Assembly: GCA_021604265.1 (NCBI GenBank)
Contig: BQIY01000172.1
Coordinates: 1 to 5,707 of the forward strand
Source: Nitrospirales bacterium
GTDB lineage: Bacteria; Nitrospirota; Nitrospiria; Nitrospirales; UBA8639
DNA length: 5,707 nucleotides
Reading direction: 5' to 3'
Each line of letters opens with the position of its first letter. The first letter of the stretch is position 1. A program made the translations under genes and the position numbers. Positions 1 through 4,692 of the stretch are shown one piece after another. The notes under the pieces were generated by a model, which saw only the letters and a program-made list of their open reading frames with translations, was not told where the DNA came from and ran no database searches.

Positions 1-968
1 AGCATAAACCGATTATTCTCGATGAGTACGTTTTTTGAGCTGGTGATATGCACAGCTCCATTCTGACCTATAGCAGAAGCACCATGTTGGAATTGCAAAC
101 CTTCGATGACAAAGTTTTCTATTCGAAAAACATTCAAAAGGTTCGGTCGGATGGAGACTTCCACACGTGCTTTGGACAATTGGATTCCATGGGGCGGTTG
201 TAAATAAATGGTTTTGGTTTTCTCTGAGATATGAAAAGTTCCTGGGCGTAGATCTGAGAAAGCTAGAACTTGCTCGAGACGTTCGCCATTGATGAAAACT
301 ACTTCTCGTCGTTGAATAATGGGATTAATTGGAACCCGTTCAGCCCATGTGGCAAGAACAGGTTGCAAGCCCCATTGATAAGGCCATGGGTGGGTATAAA
401 TATTGTGAGAAGTCTTTTTCCAATTGCTCCAGATATCTGAACCAGAAATAATAGTTTCTCCAGGAGCTTCCTTCCGGGCACGAAGAATAATTGGAGGGTC
501 ATCTTTCCGTTCTGCGAATCCCATCTTAATTGACTCACGATACGTGCCGGGATAAATGAGGATTTCGGTGCTGACCCCTTGCTTACGACTCACAACTGCA
601 ATTCGTGCCGCTTTGGATATCGTCATGAGTGGCATCGTCCTCTCGAATCCAGAGTTTTCATCATTAGCGCTGGGATGCCGGTTATTGACGTGGAGTGTTT
701 GATCAGCGGCCACATGGCCTAACCAGGCTGATGCGCCCGGGTTCGCGAGTATCGTTTGAGATTCAAACAGCATCAGAAATGTTACTAGAAGGCTCATGGC
801 AATGACTTTTGCCAGTAGCCTCACAGACTTGACGGACTTCGGAATCAGATCAGACTCATTGAGAATGCATAATGTCGGAAAGCGTACACATCGCCCATAT
901 CGTGAAGTTTGCCTATAAGAAATAGCTGGATTTACAAGTATCGAACCCTCAGTTAGCGTCAATCTCAT
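1..968 (-). CDS. Exported right-handed beta-helix (pectin-lyase-like) protein, 3' end outside window
   Basis: The frame is open from an ATG at 968 down to the window edge, giving 322 residues with no stop. A good ribosome site (GAGGAG) lies about 9 bases before this ATG, which is why I chose it over the internal GTG at 824 and ATG at 797, neither of which has one. Residues 51-68 form a hydrophobic segment (LLAKVIAMSLLVTFLMLF) with a possible signal-peptidase site after ILA at 73-75. From about residue 90 the pattern LHVNNRHPSANDENSG, then MTISKAARIA and EILIYPGTYRESI, matches the start of DUF1565/parallel beta-helix proteins. Residues 283-320 (FVIEGLQF, VHITSSKNVLIENNRF) read like beta-helix coils. 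Such proteins are typically cell-surface or periplasmic carbohydrate-binding or carbohydrate-cleaving proteins; the substrate cannot be told here, and catalytic residues would lie in the missing part. The roughly 50-residue polar stretch before the hydrophobic segment is unusual for a signal peptide. Confidence 0.85.
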   Translation of the reverse strand, partial: MRLTLTEGSILVNPAISYRQTSRYGRCVRFPTLCILNESDLIPKSVKSVRLLAKVIAMSLLVTFLMLFESQTILANPGASAWLGHVAADQTLHVNNRHPSANDENSGFERTMPLMTISKAARIAVVSRKQGVSTEILIYPGTYRESIKMGFAERKDDPPIILRARKEAPGETIISGSDIWSNWKKTSHNIYTHPWPYQWGLQPVLATWAERVPINPIIQRREVVFINGERLEQVLAFSDLRPGTFHISEKTKTIYLQPPHGIQLSKARVEVSIRPNLLNVFRIENFVIEGLQFQHGASAIGQNGAVHITSSKNVLIENNRFM

Positions 969-975
969 AGAGCAG

Positions 976-985
976 TCTCCTCTAT
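976..985 (-). promoter_or_regulatory. Ribosome binding site of the beta-helix gene
   Basis: The minus strand reads ATAGAGGAGACTGCTCT directly before the ATG at 968. The GAGGAG core is a strong Shine-Dalgarno match at normal spacing and decides the start in favour of the long N-terminus. Confidence 0.65.
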
Positions 986-1079
986 CGATAGGATATTGAT
1001 AATACATCGTGACTATATGAGTGGAGGTGACATGTATTGCTAGAAGTATGAAGTAGAAAATGAAGGAGTAACCGAGAGT

Positions 1080-1095
1080 GAAGAATCGATTCTTC
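1080..1095. repeat. Perfect 16-bp palindrome, possible operator
   Basis: GAAGAATCGATTCTTC is its own reverse complement with no mismatch. It lies about 110 bases upstream of the beta-helix start codon. It has no T-tract, so it does not look like a terminator; a dimeric regulator site is possible but unproven. Confidence 0.4.
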
Positions 1096-1473
1096 GTGAG
1101 TCATCGGAGAACTCTCCTTCTCTCTTCGTGACCCCAAAATGTATAGAGAATTAAGCCTGACGAATATCGGCTCGGTGAAAAATACGAAAAGATGCAGGAA
1201 TCATTGAGAATTCAGCCTCAAAAGGGCTTCGTGTCTTAATTATCTATATCGGTTGTTTAATAAATTTCTTTAACGAACCCGTTTTCTTTTGAAAGTAAAC
1301 CTCTGCTTGATTTAGGTACGTGAAAGCTAGAAATTTTCTAGTGCTAGATACGTATACTTAAAGGCAATTCATAAATAACGGACTTCGTTACAATCATTAC
1401 AAGGGATGGATCCTGTAAGGGGGAGAGATGATCCTAAGAATTCGGACAGGGTGTTATGCTGCAATTTGTGACC

Positions 1474-1482
1474 AAAGGAGGG
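1474..1482 (+). promoter_or_regulatory. Ribosome binding site of the relic orfA
   Basis: AAAGGAGGGTC lies shortly before ATG 1491, a near-perfect Shine-Dalgarno sequence. It places the orfA start at 1491 rather than at the in-frame ATG at 1428. Confidence 0.6.
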
Positions 1483-1490
1483 TCATAAAT

Positions 1491-1968
1491 ATGAGTCGAA
1501 ACCACAAGCACCATCCCGCAAATTTTAAGGCCAAGGTGGCGTTGACTGCATTCCGTGAAGGCGGTGTTGGCTGGGGAAAATGGCGTACATGCCACCGTCA
1601 TTCATTGCTGGAACCATGAAGCCCTGGCCGTGATGGAGGTGGGTTTTTAAGGGAAGCTGGAGAAGAGCCAACCCGAGCACGAAGCGCAGCTCCATAAGCT
1701 CCACTCCTAAAGCGGTGATATGAATAGCAAAGGTCGGTAGATGGATAATGTGTTCATCGAACGGCTGTAGCGAAACCTCAAATATGAATGTGTCTACCTG
1801 CATGCCTTTGAGAACGGTTCTCACCCTCGTACTCACATTGGGGCATGGTTGAGTCAGTACAACCAAACTCAACCTTATTCGACGTTCGATGGACAAACAT
1901 TCGATGGGATGTGCCCTCACTTTCATCTGCAATATCCTGTGCCGAAAGAAGCGAAACACACGACATAA
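1491..1968 (+). pseudogene. IS3-family transposase relic (orfA start joined to orfB end)
   Basis: From ATG 1491 the first reading frame gives MSRNHKHHPANFKAKVALTA, the usual helix-turn-helix start of an IS3-family OrfA. Around 1565-1585 bases are lost and the match moves to another frame (HATVIHCWNHEALAVMEVGF at 1588-1647, then GKLEKSQPEHEAQLHKLH). After about 1710 the same frame continues as the OrfB C-terminus: DNVFIERL carrying the third catalytic residue (E), then RNLKYECVYLHAFENGS, a YNQTQP motif and HLQYPVP. The first two catalytic aspartates are therefore deleted. In-frame stops lie at 1648, 1708, 1738 and 1768; the last two sit where the family has tryptophan (KGRW and ERLW), consistent with TGG to TAG changes. 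The gene cannot make a working transposase. Confidence 0.85.
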
Positions 1969-2035
1969 CATCAAGCCACATAATTGTCGCTTAACTTAGC
2001 CGCAAACCTGTCCAATGAAGCTCTGTGTGGGATCG

Positions 2036-2254
2036 AATGAGTTGAGGAGCAGCTCCCAGGTGTAGAACAAAAATTGGGTCCAGCCCAACAAAGGTACATA
2101 AGCGGCCATAGGATTTTATGAAAGTGCTTGTCAATTCGTATGAAACACCGATTCTTATCCATCCAAATTTTGAGCGGGATAACCTGCCAATTTTGGGGGC
2201 TTGATCCCAAAGGAATCCTTAAGCTTTTCGTCTGAGAAATCGTACTCACCCAGG
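2036..2254. other. Unassigned sequence between the relic IS and the full-length IS
   Basis: All three plus-strand frames contain stops, and I recognise no protein fragment in them. Short minus-strand frames here mostly run out of or into the neighbouring IS elements. It could be degenerate remains of another element or gene; nothing firm can be assigned. Confidence 0.4.
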
Positions 2255-2278
2255 TGGTCTTCCCCCGATTTCGTGGAC
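2255..2278. repeat. Inverted repeat at the orfB end of the IS
   Basis: Read inward on the plus strand: TGGTCTTCCCCCG, then ATTTC, then GTGGAC. It differs from its partner at 3473-3496 at three positions. Confidence 0.85.
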
Positions 2279-2281
2279 GGG

Positions 2282-3139
2282 TTAGTTAAGAGTTTGCACG
2301 TGCTGTTTCGCATACGTGTCTGGCGACAGACCTTTGGAGTAGGAGTGCCGCCGCTGGCGGTTATAGAACCGTTCAATATAGTCAAAGACATCGGTCCGAG
2401 CCTCGGCTCGTGTTTGATAGCGGCGCCGGTTGATGCGTTCGCGCTTCAGTAACCCAAAGAAGCTTTCGGCCACGGCATTGTCATAACAATTGCCCACCCC
2501 ACTCATACTGCTCACAATTCCATGCGTGCGAAGAAACGCCTGATAGTCATCGGCTGTATACTGTGTACCACGATCCGAGTGCAGGACCACCTCACTTGAG
2601 GTCGTTCGTCGCCCCACCGCCATCAGCACGGCCTGGATGGCGAGCTCACGACCGAGGTGCGGTTGCATCGACCATCCGATCACTTGCCGAGAAAACAAAT
2701 CAAGAACGACGGCGAGATAGAGCCACCCTTCAGCTGTGCGGATATACGTGATATCGGTCACCCATTTCGTGTTGGGTGTGGCCGCTGCAAAGTCGCGGGC
2801 CAGCTGATTGGTCACGCCCGCAGGTCGGGCGCCTACTTTGCGGGTGCGCCAGCGCTTCTTGGCCGGAATGCCTTGCAGTCCCGCTTGTTTCATGAGCCGG
2901 GCGACTCGCTGCTTGCCGCAGGACTGCCCCTGTCCCTGCAACTCCCTCCAAACTTTTGGACTGCCATAGACCGCATCACTCTCCGTATGAATGCGGTGAA
3001 TGGCCTGGACCAGCTGCGCATTCCTCGTTGCACGCTGGCTCTGGGGACGTGTCTGTCGCGCATAGTAGCCACCTGAGGAGACACGCAGAAGGCGACACAT
3101 CATCCGAATCGGGAAGAGATGGCGACAGGTGGCGATCAT
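2282..3139 (-). CDS. IS3-family transposase OrfB, DDE catalytic subunit
   Basis: This 285-residue protein catalyses strand cleavage and joining during transposition. Residues about 20-110 form the OrfB N-terminal region (SGGYYARQTRP, AVYGSPKVWREL, RVARLMKQAGLQG), and residues about 115-275 the RNase-H-like integrase core (rve). The catalytic triad is intact: D129 in WVTDITYI, D189 in HSDRGTQY and E225 in NAVAESFF, with exactly 35 residues between the last D and E. The C-terminal FYNRQRRHSYSKGLSP motif is typical of the family, and the length is normal. The ATG overlaps the orfA stop as ATGA. In this family the active enzyme is usually an OrfA-OrfB fusion made by -1 frameshifting, and a suitable slippery site is present at 3187-3193. 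With orfA disrupted, activity would depend on OrfB made alone or on help from another copy. Confidence 0.93.
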   Translation of the reverse strand: MIATCRHLFPIRMMCRLLRVSSGGYYARQTRPQSQRATRNAQLVQAIHRIHTESDAVYGSPKVWRELQGQGQSCGKQRVARLMKQAGLQGIPAKKRWRTRKVGARPAGVTNQLARDFAAATPNTKWVTDITYIRTAEGWLYLAVVLDLFSRQVIGWSMQPHLGRELAIQAVLMAVGRRTTSSEVVLHSDRGTQYTADDYQAFLRTHGIVSSMSGVGNCYDNAVAESFFGLLKRERINRRRYQTRAEARTDVFDYIERFYNRQRRHSYSKGLSPDTYAKQHVQTLN

Positions 3140-3434
3140 GGCGTATCGCGCGGCGTGTCCCTGGCAAAGAAGACCGCCGCGTCTTTTAAAAAATCCCGTT
3201 CTCGCTTCACGCGAGCCAACTCCCGTTTCAGTCGAGCCACTTCTTCATCGCGCGGGATGCCCTGGCCTCGAAACGCCTTTGGTCCATCACACTGCTGCTC
3301 CCGGCACCAGCGACTAAGCACGTTGGCAGAAGGCCTAAATCCGCAGCAACTTGTTTAATGGACAGATTGGCCCCGGTTGCCATCTGCACCGCCTCGCGTT
3401 TAAACTCCTTCGAAAATCTCCTCCGCTGTTCCAT
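3136..3434 (-). pseudogene. IS3-family OrfA with an apparent 1-base deletion
   Basis: From ATG 3434 the frame gives MEQRRRFSKEFKREAVQMAT and NLSIKQVAADLGL, an OrfA helix-turn-helix that binds the IS ends. Near 3322-3326 the frame shifts: translation continues as unrelated residues to a stop at 3228, while the true continuation (VLSRWCREQQ, then EEVARLKRELARVKRERDFLKDAAVFFA, a leucine-zipper-like coiled coil) lies in another frame ending at 3136. Adding one base where CCA-ACG-TG would read CCA-AAC-GTG restores a 99-residue OrfA of normal size. The loss could be real decay or a sequencing error. The ribosome site GGAGGTG lies just before the ATG. Confidence 0.85.
3187..3193 (-). promoter_or_regulatory. 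Slippery heptamer for -1 programmed frameshifting
   Basis: On the minus strand TTTTTTA lies in the phase T-TTT-TTA of the orfA frame, within the codons for RDFLK. A slip of -1 moves the ribosome into the frame of orfB (next codons AAA AGA CGC), which stays open to the orfB ATG. This is the U-UUU-UUA class of site. I did not verify a downstream structure. Confidence 0.6.
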
Positions 3435-3436
3435 GA

Positions 3437-3447
3437 CACACCTCCTA
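3437..3447 (-). promoter_or_regulatory. Ribosome binding site of IS orfA
   Basis: The minus strand reads CTAGGAGGTGTGTC before ATG 3434. The AGGAGGTG core fits the anti-Shine-Dalgarno sequence closely and fixes the orfA start. Confidence 0.7.
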
Positions 3448-3472
3448 GCTCATTATGAACCTTTTCGATTGT

Positions 3473-3496
3473 GTCCACAAAACCAGGGGAAGACCA
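3473..3496. repeat. Inverted repeat at the orfA end of the IS
   Basis: Read inward on the minus strand: TGGTCTTCCCCTG, then GTTTT, then GTGGAC. It lies directly upstream of the orfA ribosome site, as expected for the left end of an IS3-family element. Confidence 0.85.
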
Positions 3497-3825
3497 AAAT
3501 TCATTCTTTAGTGGCAGAAAGAAAAAGTAAGGAGTTAAAAGAATCTTGGGACCTTACACAGAAAATTTTATTAAAGGATGTTGAATCTACTGATTATAGA
3601 GCCATTATGAATGCTCTATTTTCATTTATCGGTATAGGAAACAGTGAAATTCTTCCTATTCTAATTAATACCTTAGGAAAACATGGAAACAAAATGATGG
3701 CAGAGGCCTATTTAAATTGCGGAAGTAATGAGTTGTATAGAGCTGGACGAGATTGGGCCTCCAGACATGATTATAGAATTCTGTCCGGCAAAGGCAGTTC
3801 CCCTATAGGTTGGGGGAAAATGTAG
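3496..3825 (+). pseudogene. C-terminal remnant of a probable HEAT-repeat protein, cut by the IS
   Basis: Directly after the IS end, an open frame of 109 codons runs to TAG at 3823. Residues about 34-65 (YRAIMNALFSFIGIGNSEILPILINTLGKHG) look like a helical HEAT-type repeat, followed by MAEAYLNCGSNELYRAGRDWASRHDY and a glycine-rich tail SGKGSSPIGWGKM. From memory, similar endings occur in bacterial HEAT-repeat proteins, which act as protein-binding scaffolds; I cannot confirm this without a search. There is no ribosome site or start at the left end, and the frame only continues upstream through the antisense of the IS, so the 5' part has been lost. The base composition is AT-rich like the genes to the right, not like the IS. 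Confidence 0.6.
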
Positions 3826-3894
3826 CCGTTCCAGTACCTATATCGGCTAGACCCTATATGTGTACCTTTGTTGGCTCAGACCTAAATTTGAAAT

Positions 3895-3906
3895 AAAGGA
3901 GAAAGG
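3895..3906 (+). promoter_or_regulatory. Ribosome binding site of the unknown secreted protein
   Basis: AAAGGAGAAAGG contains two purine-rich cores. The second (GAAAGG) stands 6 bases before ATG 3913 and favours it; the first could also serve a TTG at 3907, which would add only Leu(Met)-His. Confidence 0.55.
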
Positions 3907-3912
3907 TTGCAT

Positions 3913-4563
3913 ATGAAAAGGTTTCTGATCGTCATTCTTATTTTGTTGACATTGTTCATTTTCGGCTTTGCCCAAGATAAAAAAGTTGGATTAATAACAA
4001 TTGGAATGTCTGCCGGAGACGTGGCCGAAGCCTTTAGGGACGGATCCCGCCCCGTGGTGAATCCATCTTTTAAACCTAAAGGGGTGGCGACAGAAATAAA
4101 AACGAAAGGCGTGCATTTAGAATTTCTTCATGACCGTCTTTACTCCATCACATATGATACAAAGTTTGATCTCTCAATTTCTCCCATCCCTTTTAGAGAA
4201 AAGCAATATAACATTCCTACCATAGCCAGGAAGAGTATTCATTGGCGAATGCCTTTCGAGAAGTTCAAGAAGACATTGGATTCTTGGAGTAAAGAGCTTT
4301 CAAAAGCAGGGATGACACTCGTAAAAAGATCAGACGAGTACGTAGAAAACACTGTCTCCAGGGTATTGAAGGATCAGGAGTTCTTAATGTCCATGCTTCA
4401 TCCTGCCAGACATGAATACTGGGTACAATTTGGTCCCGCAGTCGAAAGCTCGTTGCCAAGAGTCACATGGTCTTTTAGTTTCGATCCCCAAGATAACACG
4501 CTGATCAAAATCGGCATTCTTGACCGAGACAAGGAAGGACCCGTACTGATTAAAATTCAGTAA
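3913..4563 (+). CDS. Small secreted protein of unknown function
   Basis: The 216-residue product begins with a clear signal peptide, MKRFLIVILILLTLFIFGFA, with likely cleavage before QDKK; there is no lipobox cysteine, so it should be periplasmic or secreted rather than a lipoprotein. The mature part opens with GLITIGMSAGDVAEAF, followed by a segment about 40 residues later reading GVHLEFLHDRLYSITYD. This layout (a helix after IGMS, then strands) faintly recalls SmpA/BamE-like folds, but the similarity is too weak to name a family. A lysine-rich helical middle (FEKFKKTLDSWSKELSKAGM) and a strand-rich end (VTWSFSFDPQDNTLIKIGIL) follow. I do not recognise it. It sits 87 bases after the HEAT remnant and 129 bases before the Sel1 gene on the same strand, so a shared transcript is possible. 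Confidence 0.85.
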   Translation: MKRFLIVILILLTLFIFGFAQDKKVGLITIGMSAGDVAEAFRDGSRPVVNPSFKPKGVATEIKTKGVHLEFLHDRLYSITYDTKFDLSISPIPFREKQYNIPTIARKSIHWRMPFEKFKKTLDSWSKELSKAGMTLVKRSDEYVENTVSRVLKDQEFLMSMLHPARHEYWVQFGPAVESSLPRVTWSFSFDPQDNTLIKIGILDRDKEGPVLIKIQ

Positions 4564-4642
4564 TAAAGAACTGTAAATGTAAGTATGAGAGAAAACCTTT
4601 CAATTTTGTAGTGTGTAAATTCGAAGAATTTTTTGCTTCCTT

Positions 4643-4674
4643 CCCGTAGAGAAAAGTTGATTGTTTCTCTAGGG
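4643..4674 (+). promoter_or_regulatory. Hairpin in the leader of the Sel1 gene
   Basis: TAGAGAAA at 4647-4654 pairs perfectly with TTTCTCTA at 4664-4671 around a 9-base loop, and CCC/GGG extends the stem past one bulged G. It ends 4 bases before the AGGAG ribosome site. There is no following T-run, so it is not a typical terminator; it could influence translation start or RNA stability. Confidence 0.45.
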
Positions 4675-4678
4675 ATCC

Positions 4679-4683
4679 AGGAG
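4679..4683 (+). promoter_or_regulatory. Ribosome binding site of the Sel1 gene
   Basis: AGGAG stands 9 bases before ATG 4693 and directly after the leader hairpin, which supports this start. Confidence 0.65.
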
Positions 4684-4692
4684 ACTGGCCTC

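Larger units (their letters stand above)
969..1427. other. Non-coding stretch upstream of the beta-helix gene
   Basis: I see no gene here. It holds the ribosome site and probably the promoter of the minus-strand gene; a TATAGT hexamer on the minus strand at 1020-1015 is a possible -10 box but lacks a convincing -35. It also holds a 16-bp palindrome (1080-1095), a pair of 13-base direct repeats 60 bases apart (1146-1158 and 1206-1218), and short AT-rich dyads at 1327-1341 (CTAGAAA-T-TTTCTAG) and 1376-1390 (TAACG-GACTT-CGTTA). Confidence 0.5.
1428..2035 (+). mobile_element. Decayed, internally deleted IS3-family element
   Basis: The segment carries the start of an IS3-family orfA followed directly by the end of an orfB, so most of the transposase is gone. 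Remnants of inverted ends can be seen: GGACAGG at 1444-1450 on the left and its complement CCTGTCC at 2007-2013 on the right. The outer limits are approximate because I could not align complete terminal repeats or a target duplication. It differs in sequence from the IS at 2255-3496, so it is a separate older insertion. Confidence 0.7.
2255..3496 (-). mobile_element. Full-length IS3-family insertion sequence
   Basis: The 1242-bp element has two inverted ends, both beginning TGGTCTTCCCC and ending GTGGAC when read inward, matching at 21 of 24 bases and starting with the TG typical of IS3-family tips. Inside lie orfA and orfB on the minus strand, overlapping as ATGA. The orfB stop is only three bases from the left repeat. 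The flanking bases (AGG on the left, AAA on the right) do not match, so no 3- or 4-bp target duplication is present. It is visibly GC-richer than its surroundings, which fits acquisition from elsewhere. The subgroup (IS3-like or IS51-like) is uncertain. Confidence 0.9.

Noticed and set aside
299..538. 79-codon open frame on the minus strand
   Set aside because: It lies inside the 322-codon beta-helix reading frame in another phase and has no ribosome site or recognisable protein.
1525..1974. 149-codon open frame on the minus strand
   Set aside because: It is antisense to the IS3 relic, whose plus-strand translation clearly matches transposase; the minus product shows no known motif.
2657..3076. 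139-codon open frame on the plus strand within the IS
   Set aside because: It is antisense to orfB, a real DDE transposase; the frame arises from its GC-rich codons.
3358..3495. In-frame upstream extension of the HEAT remnant into the IS
   Set aside because: These codons are the antisense of orfA and the IS end, with no ribosome site before the ATG; the fusion frame is accidental, though a chimeric product cannot be fully excluded.
3823..3849. TAGCCG...CGGCTA dyad after the HEAT remnant as a terminator
   Set aside because: The stem is only 6 bp with a 15-base loop and no T-run.
4617..4634. AAATTC-GAA-GAATTT followed by Ts as an intrinsic terminator
   Set aside because: The stem is short and all-AT apart from one pair, and the T-run after it is only three bases, too weak to call.
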